Below are positions 35,113 to 43,443 of a DNA stretch of 64,000 nucleotides, piece after piece; within the stretch, counting starts at the first letter, position 1; each line of letters begins with the position of its first letter. This DNA comes from Lutibaculum sp963816555. GTDB lineage: Bacteria; Pseudomonadota; Alphaproteobacteria; Rhizobiales; Tepidamorphaceae. The position numbers were made by a program, and so were the translations under genes. Under the pieces are notes generated by a model, which saw only the letters and a program-made list of their open reading frames with translations, did no database searches and was not told the DNA's origin. The stretch covers positions 124,001 through 188,000 of the forward strand of contig CAWFLD010000002.1 in the NCBI GenBank assembly GCA_963816555.1. Reading direction: 5' to 3'.

Positions 35113-35925
35113 TCAGGCCGGCGCCGTCTTCCGCCTCGAGCGCAGGGCGATCACCGTCGCGAGCACCGCGACGGTGATGACGATCAGCACGACCGAGATC
35201 GCCGCCACCGCCGGATCGACGTTGTCGCGCAGGCCCATCCACACGAGGCGGGGCAGGGTGATGGCGTTGGTGCTGGTGATGAACAGCGTCACCGCGATCT
35301 CCTCCCACGACAGGATGAAGGAGAGGAAGGCGGCGGAGACGACGCCGAAGGAGATGTTCGGCAGCACGACCCGGAAGATCCGCGTGCCGAGCGAGGCCCC
35401 CATGCCGCGCGCGGCCATGTCCATGCGCCGGTCGATCTGGGCCAGCGAGACGAGGATCATGATGACGGCGAAGGGCGAGATCATCACGACGTGCGCGATC
35501 ACGACGCCCACCCAGGTGTCGTAGCCGATCGCCGAGGAGACCCGCGACAGCGACGTCAGCAGGAAATAGATCGTCACCGCCGAGACGACCGGCGGCACGA
35601 TCATCGGCAGGAGCACGAAGCCGACGAGCGGCGCCGTCAGCTTCGGCTGCATGAACCAGATGCCGAGGCCGAAGCTCGTCGCCAGCACCGTCGCGACGAC
35701 GCTGGAGATGAGCCCGACCCAGAGGCTGAGCGCGATGCTCTCCCCCCATTCCGGGGCGTCGAACAGCGTCATGTAGTGGCGCAGCGACCATTCCCCCGAC
35801 GGCAGGGACAGATAGCTCGACGGCGTGAACGAGATCGGCACGACCGCGATCAGCGGCGCCAGCAGGAAGACGACGATCAGCGCGGTCATGAGCAGCGCGA
35901 CGCGCCCGGGGCGGTAGATCACCAT
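35113..35925 (-). CDS. Spermidine/putrescine-type ABC transporter permease (PotC-like)
   Basis: This 270-residue inner-membrane permease starts MVIYRPGRVALLMTALIVVFLLAPLIAVVPISFTPSSYLSLP, the usual PotC-type opening. Six hydrophobic helices and the EAA loop (MDMAARGMGASLGTRIFRVVLPNISFGVVSAAFLSFILSWEEIAVTLF) are present. The ATG at 35925 is chosen over an upstream in-frame start at 35967, which would add 14 residues that look like intergenic sequence. It is the last gene of the minus-strand importer operon; a long palindromic repeat separates it from the partner permease. Confidence 0.92.
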   Translation of the reverse strand: MVIYRPGRVALLMTALIVVFLLAPLIAVVPISFTPSSYLSLPSGEWSLRHYMTLFDAPEWGESIALSLWVGLISSVVATVLATSFGLGIWFMQPKLTAPLVGFVLLPMIVPPVVSAVTIYFLLTSLSRVSSAIGYDTWVGVVIAHVVMISPFAVIMILVSLAQIDRRMDMAARGMGASLGTRIFRVVLPNISFGVVSAAFLSFILSWEEIAVTLFITSTNAITLPRLVWMGLRDNVDPAVAAISVVLIVITVAVLATVIALRSRRKTAPA

Positions 35926-35962
35926 TCTCGGCTCTCCGCGCTGACAGATGGCGAGGCGGCTC

Positions 35963-36090
35963 TCCACCCTCCCCTCGATGGGGAGGGTCGGGCGAAGCCC
36001 GGGGTGGGGTGGGGCGACTTGCTCCGAGCCTGCCGCTTCACCCCCACCCGGCCCTGCGGGCCGACCTCCCCCATCGAGGGGGAGGTGGAT
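35963..36090. repeat. Palindromic intergenic repeat (REP/RPE-like)
   Basis: The segment between the two permease genes contains CCACCCTCCCCTCGATGGGG...GGGGTGGGGTGG and, inverted about 60 bases later, CCACCCGGCC...CCTCCCCCATCGAGGGGGAGG. Each half can fold on itself and the two halves pair with each other. Repeats of this type are common between genes of Hyphomicrobiales. A shorter relative lies at 37079-37109 in the same operon. No transposase or target-site duplication was seen. Confidence 0.7.
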
Positions 36091-36127
36091 GCGGGAGCCC
36101 GGGTTGCGGGGAAGCCTGCCATCGCGC

Positions 36128-36955
36128 TCACCCCACCAGCCGTTCGACGCGGATCAGCCGGAAGAACAGCGTGATCAGCAGCGCGACGGCGACGACGAGG
36201 ACGACCGAGATCGCGCCGGCGAGGCCCCAGTTCACCGTCTGGAACGTCTGCACGTAGATGAACTCGGCGATCAGCACGGAGCGGCCGCCGCCGAGGATCG
36301 CCGGCGTGATGAAGAAGCCGAGCGAGAAGATGAAGGTGATGAGCGCCGCGCCGATGATGCCGGGCGTCGTCATCGGCACGAAGACCGACCAGAAGGTGCG
36401 CAGGCGGCTCGCCCCCATGCCGCGGGCGGCCATCAGCACGCGGCTGTCGACGTGGCGCATCGAGGAGGCGAGCGGCAGCACCGCGAACGGGATCAGGAAG
36501 TGGGTCATGCCGACCACCACGCCGAACTCGTTGCGCACGAGGATCAGCGGGAAGTCGATGATGCCGAGGTCGCGCAGGGCGGTGTTGACGATGCCCCGGT
36601 TGTAGAGCAGCGCCAGCCAGCCGAAGGCGCGCGTCAGCGTCGAGATCCAGAACGGGATCAGCACGCCGAACTCGACGATCGTGCGCACGGTCCCCGCGCC
36701 GAACACCCAGACATAGGAGATCACGTAGGCGAGCACGGTCGTGATGGTGGTCACGAGCACGCACACGCGGATCGTCCGCCACATCACGCCGAGCACGATG
36801 GGGTCGGTGAAGACGCGCACATATTGCGACACGCCGGGCTCGGGCAGGGTGAAGCTCCACTTCACCACGCCGAGGAACGGCACGAGATAGACGAGTGCCA
36901 GGAACACGGGGAGCGGCGCGATCAGCGCGACGTAGCCCCAGCGTCTGCCGGTCAT
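36128..36955 (-). CDS. Spermidine/putrescine-type ABC transporter permease (PotB-like)
   Basis: This 275-residue permease begins MTGRRWGYVALIAPLPVFLALVYLVPFLGVVKWSFTLPEPG. The EAA loop is VLMAARGMGASRLRTFWSVFVPMTTPGIIGAALITFIFSLGFFITPAILGG, a strong match to PotB/permease family 1. The ATG at 36955 matches the usual length; the frame extends upstream through intergenic repeat sequence and is not counted. With the PotC-like protein it forms the channel of the importer whose binding protein and ATPase lie upstream. Confidence 0.92.
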   Translation of the reverse strand: MTGRRWGYVALIAPLPVFLALVYLVPFLGVVKWSFTLPEPGVSQYVRVFTDPIVLGVMWRTIRVCVLVTTITTVLAYVISYVWVFGAGTVRTIVEFGVLIPFWISTLTRAFGWLALLYNRGIVNTALRDLGIIDFPLILVRNEFGVVVGMTHFLIPFAVLPLASSMRHVDSRVLMAARGMGASRLRTFWSVFVPMTTPGIIGAALITFIFSLGFFITPAILGGGRSVLIAEFIYVQTFQTVNWGLAGAISVVLVVAVALLITLFFRLIRVERLVG

Positions 36956-37078
36956 GCGCGCACTCTTCTGCTCGATCTCACCAGGCTGTCTCCGTCCTGC
37001 CCCGGGCCAGGCCCATGCAACTCGCCCCGCGCCGGCAGCGCCGGCATCTCCCGAAGGGAGCCATGTTGCCGGGAAGGA

Positions 37079-37109
37079 AGGCCACCCGCCCCGTCGAGGG
37101 GAGGGTGGC
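37079..37109. repeat. Hairpin repeat between binding-protein and permease genes
   Basis: GGCCACCC and GGGTGGCC are perfect inverted arms enclosing GCCCCGTCGAGGGGA, itself nearly self-complementary. Core sequence (CCCCGTCGAGGGGAGGGTGG) resembles half of the larger repeat at 35963-36090. It lies 12 bases beyond the binding-protein stop on the minus strand, where an mRNA-stabilising or attenuating hairpin would be expected. Confidence 0.6.
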
Positions 37110-37120
37110 CCTCGCAATCG

Positions 37121-38218
37121 TCACGCAGAGATCAGCGCGAGATACTTGTCGAGCGCCGAGGAGTAGTTCTCGGCGTACCACTCCATGTCGAGCGGGATCT
37201 GCTTCGCCACGTTTGCCGCGGCGACGCAGTTGTGCCGGCGCTGGTCCTCGGGGATCAGCTCGTCGGCCGCCGGGTTGGCAGGGCCCTGGCCGAGCATCTT
37301 GAACATCACGAGCTGCTTCTCGGGATCCTGCATCGAGGCGAGGAACTTCATCGCGTTCTCGCGGCCGCCCGGATTGTTCTCGAGCACGGCCATGGCGCCG
37401 GGCGAGAGCAGGCCCTGGTCCCAGATGTACTTGATGCGGCCGTCGGACTCCTCCTCGATCAGCTTGGCGCGCGTGCTCCAGACGATGCCCATCGAGGCCT
37501 CGCCGGTCAGCATCGCGGTCTGGCTCTCGGCGCCGCCGCCCCAGAAGGAGACGACGTTCTCCTTGAAGGCCTTGAGCTTCTCCTGCGCCTTGTCGAGGTC
37601 GAGCGGGTAGAGGTTCTCCGGCGTCGCGCCGTCGGCGAGCAGCGCCGCCTCCCAGCTCGACACGCCCCACTTGTACATCGTCCGCCGGCCCGGGAACTTC
37701 TCGACGTCGAAGAAGTCGGCCATCCCCGTCGGCGCCTCGGGGTAGAGCGAGGAATCGTAGGCGATGACGTAGCTGAAGAAATAGGCCGACATCGCGTAGT
37801 CCCAGCCGAAGCCCTTGCGGGTCTTCGACTTGTCGACGACGTCGTAGTCGATCTTCTGCAGGTAGTTCTTCTTGCCGAGCGTGATGGCCGTGAAGGGGTC
37901 GGCGTCGACGATGTCCCACGTCACGTTGCCGCTCTTGGCCTGCGCGGTGATGGCGCCCTCGGTCGGGCCGGAGCCGTCCATCTTGACGGGAATGCCGGTC
38001 GCCTTCTCGAAGGGCTGCCCGTAGGCCTCGGAATAGGCCTTGATGGCGTCGCCGCCCCAGTTGACGAGCACGAGCTCCTTCGCCGCGGCGAAGCTCATCG
38101 TCGAGCGCAGCGCCACCGGCAGCGCGAGCGCCGCGCCGAGCGCCATGGTGAAGTTGCGGCGGCTGATCTGTCCCTGTTCGGCGGCTGCGAGGAGCCGTCC
38201 CCAGTTCTTGGCTTCCAT
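37121..38218 (-). CDS. Spermidine/putrescine-type ABC transporter substrate-binding protein (PotD-like)
   Basis: This periplasmic binding protein of about 365 residues carries a Tat-type signal: ISRRNFTMALGAALALPVAL, ending near MSFAAAKE. The mature part (LVLVNWGGDAIKAYSEAYGQPFEKATGIPVKMDGSGPTEGAITAQAKSGNVTWDIVDAD) is PotD/iron-binding family-1 style. The start MEAKNWG at 38218 is preferred because AGAGGA lies nine bases upstream; MGNMEAK at 38227 is the alternative. Operon order is amidinohydrolase, ATPase, binding protein, PotB, PotC, which suggests the ligand is the substrate of the amidinohydrolase or its relatives. Confidence 0.92.
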   Translation of the reverse strand: MEAKNWGRLLAAAEQGQISRRNFTMALGAALALPVALRSTMSFAAAKELVLVNWGGDAIKAYSEAYGQPFEKATGIPVKMDGSGPTEGAITAQAKSGNVTWDIVDADPFTAITLGKKNYLQKIDYDVVDKSKTRKGFGWDYAMSAYFFSYVIAYDSSLYPEAPTGMADFFDVEKFPGRRTMYKWGVSSWEAALLADGATPENLYPLDLDKAQEKLKAFKENVVSFWGGGAESQTAMLTGEASMGIVWSTRAKLIEEESDGRIKYIWDQGLLSPGAMAVLENNPGGRENAMKFLASMQDPEKQLVMFKMLGQGPANPAADELIPEDQRRHNCVAAANVAKQIPLDMEWYAENYSSALDKYLALISA

Positions 38219-38246
38219 GTTCCCCATTCCTCTGTTTGGCCCGGCT

Positions 38247-39344
38247 TCAGCTGGCTTTGCCGGACATGGCGACCCCGGCCGAGCGTGGCCAGGTGACCCA
38301 GACGTCCTCCCCGTTCGAGACGGCGGGGCGGTCGGCGGTGCTCGAGACGTCGAGCGAGATGTCGAGCCCCGACGCGGTGGCGAGCTGCAGCACCGAGTGC
38401 GAGCCGCCGTAGATGCGGTCGCGCACGGTGGCGCGGATGCCGTTCTCGTCGGGGGCGGGGGCGTCGATCGACAGGCGCATGTATTCCGGGCGCACCGCGA
38501 TCAGCGGATCTTCGAGGCTGCGCCCGTTCATCGGCGCCGTCAGCGTGCGGTCCTCGAAGCGGCCGGTGAGGCGCCCGTCGGCCGCCTCGGCATCCGCGAC
38601 GGGGATGAGGTTGATGCGGCCCAGGAACTCCGCCACGAAGCGGTTCGCCGGATGCTCGTAGACCTCCTCCGGCGTGCCGATCTGCTGCACCTTGCCGTGG
38701 TTGAAGATCGCCACCCGCGACGACATCGACAGGGCCTCGGTCTGGTCGTGCGTGACGAAGACGAAGGTGCCGCCGGTCTTGCGGTGGAGCGACTTGATCT
38801 CCTCCTGCATCTGCTCGCGCAGGTTCTTGTCGAGGGCCGAGAGCGGCTCGTCGAGCAGCAGCACGCTGGGGTGGGAGACGAGCGCGCGCGCCAGCGCGAC
38901 GCGCTGCTGCTGGCCGCCCGAAAGCTGGCTCGGCCGGCGGTCGCTCATCGTGGCGAGGCCGACCGTGTCGAGCATCTCCGACACCAGGCGCTCGCGCTCG
39001 GCGCGGCTCTTGCGCGCGACGCGCAAGGGGAAGGCGACGTTGTCGGCGACGCTCATGTGCGGGAACAGGGCATAGCCCTGGAAGACCATGCCGTAGCGGC
39101 GGTCCTCGGCGGGGCGCTGCGTGATGTCCACGCCGGCCTCCTCGAGGCGTCCCGAGGTCGGCGCCACGAAGCCCGCCAGGCACATGAGGAAGGTCGTCTT
39201 GCCCGAGCCCGAGGGCCCGAGAAGCGTCAGGAACTCGCCCTCCGCGATATCCACCGAGACGAAGTCCAGGGCGCGAAGCGACCCGTAGCTCTTCGTCACG
39301 TCGATGGCGCGGAGATAGACCCTTGACGCTTCAGCCAAATCCAC
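38247..39344 (-). CDS. Spermidine/putrescine-type ABC transporter ATP-binding protein (PotA-like)
   Basis: This 365-residue importer ATPase has Walker A LGPSGSGKTT, Q-loop YGMVFQGYALFPHMSV, signature QLSGGQQQRVALARALVSHPSVLLLDEPLSALD and H-loop FVFVTHDQTEAL. The C-terminal TOBE domain (IAVRPEYMRLSIDAP...VRDRIYGGSHSVLQL) is typical of PotA-like ATPases. The called start is GTG (MDLAEASRVYL); no clean ribosome site is seen, so it could begin slightly later. It is downstream of the amidinohydrolase gene by about 50 bases and heads the transporter genes. Confidence 0.93.
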   Translation of the reverse strand: MDLAEASRVYLRAIDVTKSYGSLRALDFVSVDIAEGEFLTLLGPSGSGKTTFLMCLAGFVAPTSGRLEEAGVDITQRPAEDRRYGMVFQGYALFPHMSVADNVAFPLRVARKSRAERERLVSEMLDTVGLATMSDRRPSQLSGGQQQRVALARALVSHPSVLLLDEPLSALDKNLREQMQEEIKSLHRKTGGTFVFVTHDQTEALSMSSRVAIFNHGKVQQIGTPEEVYEHPANRFVAEFLGRINLIPVADAEAADGRLTGRFEDRTLTAPMNGRSLEDPLIAVRPEYMRLSIDAPAPDENGIRATVRDRIYGGSHSVLQLATASGLDISLDVSSTADRPAVSNGEDVWVTWPRSAGVAMSGKAS

Positions 39345-39392
39345 CCTCCGGGTTCGCCGCGGCGCACGCGCCGCCGGTCTCTGGACGACGCA

Positions 39393-40322
39393 TCACGCGG
39401 CCTCTCGGTTGAGCGGCTGGCACATGCAGTGCACGCCGCCGCCGGCCTGGGTGAACATCGTCATGTCGGGATCGTAGACCTGGAAGCCTGCCGCGCGCAT
39501 CTTCGCGTTGAGGTCGCGCGCCCCGGCGGTGGAGAGCACGCGGTCGCGGCCGAGCGCGACGACGTTGCAGCCGAGCGACATCGTCTCCTTGAACGTGGCC
39601 GGGATGATCTCGATCCCCTTCGCCTTCACCCAGTCCACCACGTCCTCGTCCGTCGTCTCGAGGCAGACGGCGGCGCATTCCTCGTTCAGCATGCAGACCA
39701 TCAGGTCGATGTGGACGTAGAACTGGTCGATCGGCGCGAACTTGATGTCCCAGCCCTCCTCGAGCATCCAGCCGGCGACCTGGCGCGCGGCGATCTCCTC
39801 GGAGCGGTGGTCGGTGTAGCCGACGAGGGCCGACTTCTCGCCGATGATGTTGAAGTCGCCGCCCTCGAAATTGCCGGACGACACCATGTCGTAGATCGGG
39901 ATCCCGTTCTCGAGATAGAAGCGCAGGCAGGCGGCGTACTCGCCGCGCCGGCGCGGGTTGGCCATCTGGCAGATCACCGCGCCGTAGGGCGTCATGAAGG
40001 AGGAGTCGCGGGCGTAGACCTGGTAGGGGTTGTCCTCGTCGAGCGGCAGGAAGTGGCAGGTGACGCCCGCCTCCTCGTAGGCCTGCACCATCTCGCGGTG
40101 CTGGCGCATGGCGACCTGCTTGTCGAACTGGTAGCCGCGGCGCATCGTGTCGCGCACGAGCGACGACCAGGCGGCGTTCTCGAGGCCCATCCAGCGGAAG
40201 CCTTCGGCCGGTCCGAGCAGCACGTCCTTGAGGATGCCGGCCTCGCGGCCGAGATGCCACTTCTCCATGAGCGGCGTTCCGCCGCCCTCGACCCGCGCCT
40301 GCAACGGCACCGACTTCTGCAT
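39393..40322 (-). CDS. Amidinotransferase/dimethylarginine dimethylaminohydrolase family protein
   Basis: This 309-residue member of the guanidino-modifying enzyme superfamily shows the active-site features: YARDSSFMTPYG near the N-terminal third, the EGGDF motif in SSGNFEGGDFNIIG, the histidine in APIDQFYVHIDLMVCMLNEE, and the nucleophilic cysteine in TQAGGGVHCMCQPLNREAA. Such enzymes hydrolyse arginine, methylarginines or agmatine, or transfer amidino groups. The start MQKSVPLQ at 40322 is preferred because GGGAG lies nine bases upstream. It sits between a LysR gene and a polyamine-type importer, so a guanidino compound is probably imported and hydrolysed; exact substrate unknown. Confidence 0.88.
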   Translation of the reverse strand: MQKSVPLQARVEGGGTPLMEKWHLGREAGILKDVLLGPAEGFRWMGLENAAWSSLVRDTMRRGYQFDKQVAMRQHREMVQAYEEAGVTCHFLPLDEDNPYQVYARDSSFMTPYGAVICQMANPRRRGEYAACLRFYLENGIPIYDMVSSGNFEGGDFNIIGEKSALVGYTDHRSEEIAARQVAGWMLEEGWDIKFAPIDQFYVHIDLMVCMLNEECAAVCLETTDEDVVDWVKAKGIEIIPATFKETMSLGCNVVALGRDRVLSTAGARDLNAKMRAAGFQVYDPDMTMFTQAGGGVHCMCQPLNREAA

Positions 40323-40487
40323 CTTCGCTACTCCCTTCGCGGCCGGCATCCGGGGCCGCCCGCCGCCGCCATCCCGCGGGTCCCGCCGGTGCCCGTGATT
40401 GAGGCATCGGGAACGCTGCGCGTCTTCTGAGCAAGGAGGAGGGTAGGGGCCGATTTAATTCACCGCAAACGAAATATCCTCCCGCAA

Positions 40488-40508
40488 CAGGTGAATGACT
40501 TTCACCTG
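40488..40508. promoter_or_regulatory. Perfect inverted repeat at the lysR 3' end / amidinohydrolase upstream region
   Basis: CAGGTGAA and TTCACCTG are perfect 8-base arms around TGACT. The right arm contains the LysR stop codon; the amidinohydrolase start is about 165 bases downstream on the same strand. The GGTGAA half-site recurs in the lysR upstream region (41414-41422 and 41471-41479), so this may be a LysR site rather than a terminator. Confidence 0.45.
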
Positions 40509-41404
40509 TGGCGGCGTCGGGCGAGGCCGAGCGAGGCGAGCTGGTTGCGCAGCCACTCCATGAAGGCCTGGGCCAGCGGGCTCTGGATCGCGGACGGGTC
40601 GGCGACGATGAAGTAGGAGCCGGGCGCCGGGATCGTCACGGGGAAGGGCTGGACGAGCGCGCCGGAGGCGAGCGCCGCCTCGGAGATCAGCGAATCCCCC
40701 ATCGCCACGCCGTGGCCGGCCATGGCCGCGGAGAGGGCGAGGTTCATGTCGGAGAAGACGATGCCCCGGCGCGCGTCGATCTCGGGCAGCCGGGCGGCGG
40801 CGAGCCAGCGCACCCAGTCGGTCTGGTCGGCGAGATGCAGGAGCGGGAAGCGCGCGATGTCGCGCGGCTCGCGAAGGCCCTGCTGCAGGAGCGTCGGCGC
40901 GCAGATCGGCGAGAAGTCGAGCTCCGCCAGCGGCTCGATCCACATGTCCGGCCAGTCGCCCTGGCCGTAGGCGATGAAGATGTCGACGTCCGGCGCCGTC
41001 ACGTCCTCGAGGCGACGCGGCGAGACGAGGCTGAGGTCGATGTTGGGGTGGTCGGCGTAGAAGCGGCCGATATTGGGGCCGAGCCAGTAGGTCGCGAAGC
41101 CCGGGGTGCAGCTGATCGTCAGCCGGCCCACGAGCTCGGTCGCCGCGCCCTGCTCCTGCGCCCGCGACAGGGCCCGCAGCGCCGCCCGCACCTCGCGCGC
41201 ATAGTGCTCGCCGCGCGCCGTCAGCACGATGCCGCGCCCGTCGCGCTCCGTCAGCGGAAAGCCGAGGTCGTCCTCGAGGAAGCGCAGCTGGTGGCTCACC
41301 GCGCTGCGCGTCAGGCTCAGCTCGTCGGCCGCCTGGCGGACCGAGCCGAGCCGCGCCACGGCTTCGAGCGCGCGCAGCGCCTTCATCGAGGGCAGGTGGG
41401 TCAT
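40502..41404 (-). CDS. LysR family transcriptional regulator (GcvA-like)
   Basis: This 300-residue regulator has its helix-turn-helix at residues 6-66 (MKALRALEAVARLGSVRQAADELSLTRSAVSHQLRFLEDDLGFPL). The effector domain includes LLHLADQTDWVRWLAAARL and GHGVAMGDSLISEAALASGALV. The start MTHLPSMKAL at 41404 is normal for the family. It is divergent from the M20 amidohydrolase and upstream of the amidinohydrolase/importer operon, and shared GGTGAA-containing inverted repeats on both sides suggest it controls both. Confidence 0.92.
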   Translation of the reverse strand: MTHLPSMKALRALEAVARLGSVRQAADELSLTRSAVSHQLRFLEDDLGFPLTERDGRGIVLTARGEHYAREVRAALRALSRAQEQGAATELVGRLTISCTPGFATYWLGPNIGRFYADHPNIDLSLVSPRRLEDVTAPDVDIFIAYGQGDWPDMWIEPLAELDFSPICAPTLLQQGLREPRDIARFPLLHLADQTDWVRWLAAARLPEIDARRGIVFSDMNLALSAAMAGHGVAMGDSLISEAALASGALVQPFPVTIPAPGSYFIVADPSAIQSPLAQAFMEWLRNQLASLGLARRRHR

Positions 41405-41413
41405 GTTCTCATG

Positions 41414-41479
41414 GCCGGTGAATTCCGTTCGCCTTTGCGCCGCCGAAACCTCACTTTTCCGCAAAGGCTTTTCACCGGC
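41414..41479. promoter_or_regulatory. Nested inverted repeats in the lysR/amidohydrolase divergent promoter
   Basis: Outer arms GCCGGTGAA (41414-41422) and TTCACCGGC (41471-41479) are perfectly complementary; inner arms GCCTTTGCG (41431-41439) and CGCAAAGGC (41460-41468) are too. The whole block fills the space between the divergent lysR start (41404) and the amidohydrolase start (41511). Two dyads of this size fit the extended site that a LysR tetramer contacts. Confidence 0.55.
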
Positions 41480-41510
41480 AAGATCCTCCTGCCACGAGAA
41501 GGGAAGAACG

Positions 41511-43094
41511 ATGAGCCAAGCCAAGCAGGTCGCGCACGAGTGGATCGAGGCCAGCCGCGGCGAGTGGTCGGCCTGGAACCGCCGGATCTGGGACTTCGGC
41601 GAGACGGCCTGGCGCGAGTACCGCTCGGCCGCGTGGTACGTCGACCGGCTGGAGCGGGAGGGCTTCGAGGTCGAGCGCGGCAGCGGCGGCATGCCGACGG
41701 CCTTCGCCGCGCGCCGGGGATCCTCGTCCGGGCCGGTGATCGCCGCCTACGCCGAGTACGACGCGGTGCCCGACAACTGCCAGGCCGCCGACGTCGTGCA
41801 GGGCCCGCGGCCGGGCCTGAGCCCGCGGGCAGGCGGCCACACCGATCCCCATTCCGCGCTCGGCATCGCCGCGCTCGTCGGGGCGCTGGCCGCCGCCCGG
41901 GCGATGGAGGCGCGGGGGCTCGACGGGACGGTCGCGTTCTTCGGCGAGCCGGCGGAGAAGGTGAGGGGATCGAAGCCGATCCACGCGGCGAAGGGCTACT
42001 ACGACGGGCTCGACGCGGCGATCAGCTTCCACCCCTTCTACATGCTCCCCTTATGCAACACGGTGCGCTGGGACACGCATTGCGGGGCGGGCTTCGCCTG
42101 GGTCTACCGCTTCGTGTGCGAACGCCCGGAGACCTGGCCGGGCGCCGGCTCGGATTCGCCCATTCCCGCCTCGCACGCCGCGCCGCGGGCGCCCGGCGCC
42201 ACCGACGCGGTCGTGCAGATGTACCTGCAGGGCAAGGCCGCGAAGGAGCACATCCTCGCCTCGGGCCTGAGCTGGTCGGTCAACGAGACGATCCTGACCG
42301 CCGGCCAGGCGACGGCCGACAACCTGCCGGCCCCGGAAGCCGAGATCATGTACATGGCCCGCGTGCCCGACGTGGCGATGGCCGAGCACGTCGTGCGCTC
42401 GCTCGACCGCATCGCCGACGCGGCCGCGATGGCGAGCCACTGCCGCTGGGAGCGCCAGTGGATCTCGAAGTCGCGGCCGGGGCTCGCCAACCACGCGATG
42501 GCGGAGGTGACCTGGGCCAACCTCTCCGCCGCCGGCGCGCCGGTATTCGGCGAGGAGGCGAGGGAGCTGGCGCGGCAGATCCAGCGCAACGCCGGCGCCG
42601 AACCGACGGAGAGCCCGTTCCTGCCGCAGATCGAGGCGCTTCTCGCGCCGCAGGACGCGGAGGCCGGGCTCCGGGCCATGCTCTCGCCGGCCCAGACGCA
42701 TTTCACCTCGGACGACTACACCGAGTATTGCTGGCACTGCCCGACGTCGCGCTTCTACGTCGGCCGGCCGGCGCTCGCGTCCCGTCCGGATGGAGACCCG
42801 TGGCCGGGATGGGTGATGAACGCGCTCGGCGGCCTGTCGCCGTGCATCGATCCGATGATCGAGACCGCCGCCAAGACGGTCGCCGGCACGATCCTCGACC
42901 TCGTCGAGCGGCCGGAGGCGCTGGCGGCCGCGAGGCACGAGTTCGAGCGGCGCACCGGCGGCGGGCGCGGCGGCTCGGCCTGGCTCGCCCCGCTGTGCGA
43001 CTACGAGCCGCCGATCGACCTGCGCTGGCCGGAATACGTGACGACGGCGCGGGGCACGGACTGGTCGATCCCGGCGCGGCAGGCGCAGGGATAG
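41511..43094 (+). CDS. M20-family amidohydrolase (AbgB-like)
   Basis: This 527-residue metallohydrolase resembles the p-aminobenzoyl-glutamate hydrolase B subunit and other M20 carboxypeptidases. Metal and catalytic segments are AYAEYDAVPDN, GHTDPHSALGIAALVGALAAARAM, TVAFFGEPAEKVRGSKPIHAAKGYY and AAISFHPFYMLP. The C-terminal lid/dimerisation region ends with YTEYCWHCPTSRFYVGRPAL. These enzymes cleave N-acyl or aminobenzoyl amides of amino acids. It is a single-gene unit divergent from lysR and co-regulated, by promoter structure, with the amidinohydrolase and importer. Confidence 0.88.
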   Translation: MSQAKQVAHEWIEASRGEWSAWNRRIWDFGETAWREYRSAAWYVDRLEREGFEVERGSGGMPTAFAARRGSSSGPVIAAYAEYDAVPDNCQAADVVQGPRPGLSPRAGGHTDPHSALGIAALVGALAAARAMEARGLDGTVAFFGEPAEKVRGSKPIHAAKGYYDGLDAAISFHPFYMLPLCNTVRWDTHCGAGFAWVYRFVCERPETWPGAGSDSPIPASHAAPRAPGATDAVVQMYLQGKAAKEHILASGLSWSVNETILTAGQATADNLPAPEAEIMYMARVPDVAMAEHVVRSLDRIADAAAMASHCRWERQWISKSRPGLANHAMAEVTWANLSAAGAPVFGEEARELARQIQRNAGAEPTESPFLPQIEALLAPQDAEAGLRAMLSPAQTHFTSDDYTEYCWHCPTSRFYVGRPALASRPDGDPWPGWVMNALGGLSPCIDPMIETAAKTVAGTILDLVERPEALAAARHEFERRTGGGRGGSAWLAPLCDYEPPIDLRWPEYVTTARGTDWSIPARQAQG

Positions 43095-43443
43095 ACGCCG
43101 CCGTCGCCTCCTCGGGATCGACGTCGCAGGCCACGCCGTCGCGGCGGCCTTGAGTGACCCGCGAGATTGCAGGCAGACTGCGTGGCCGCGGCCGTTCGAC
43201 CTGTTCGAGGCGCCCGGAAAGCCTGCGCCGTGGAACGCTTCGGGCCGCCCGATCCTTTCCTCACGATGCCGCTCGGGGGGCCGGTCGCATTCCGCTGTTG
43301 CGTGACGCGCCCCCGGAGGAAGGGCCTTCCGCGCCGGAGAACAGGCGGAAGGCCGCGGCTTCCGGCGGACAGGATTTGGGGGTTCGCAGGTCGGCAGACG
43401 GGAAAGCGGAGGCGAACCTTGGAATTCTCAACTCGGTAGCAAC
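43095..43443. other. Gene-poor stretch upstream of the KaiC-like gene
   Basis: No convincing gene was found in this gap. It contains one perfect hairpin, listed separately at 43323-43354. The KaiC-like gene probably has its promoter here, but no clear -35/-10 pair is visible. Confidence 0.5.
43323..43354. promoter_or_regulatory. Perfect 10-base hairpin in the kaiC-like leader
   Basis: GGCCTTCCGC and GCGGAAGGCC are perfectly complementary around a 12-base loop, ending 89 bases before the KaiC-like start. It lacks a T-run and lies over 200 bases from the preceding gene, so a leader structure or protein site is as likely as a terminator. Confidence 0.35.

Noticed and set aside
35963..36090. Insertion sequence or transposon remnant
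   Set aside because: No transposase fragment or flanking duplication; better explained as a palindromic intergenic repeat.
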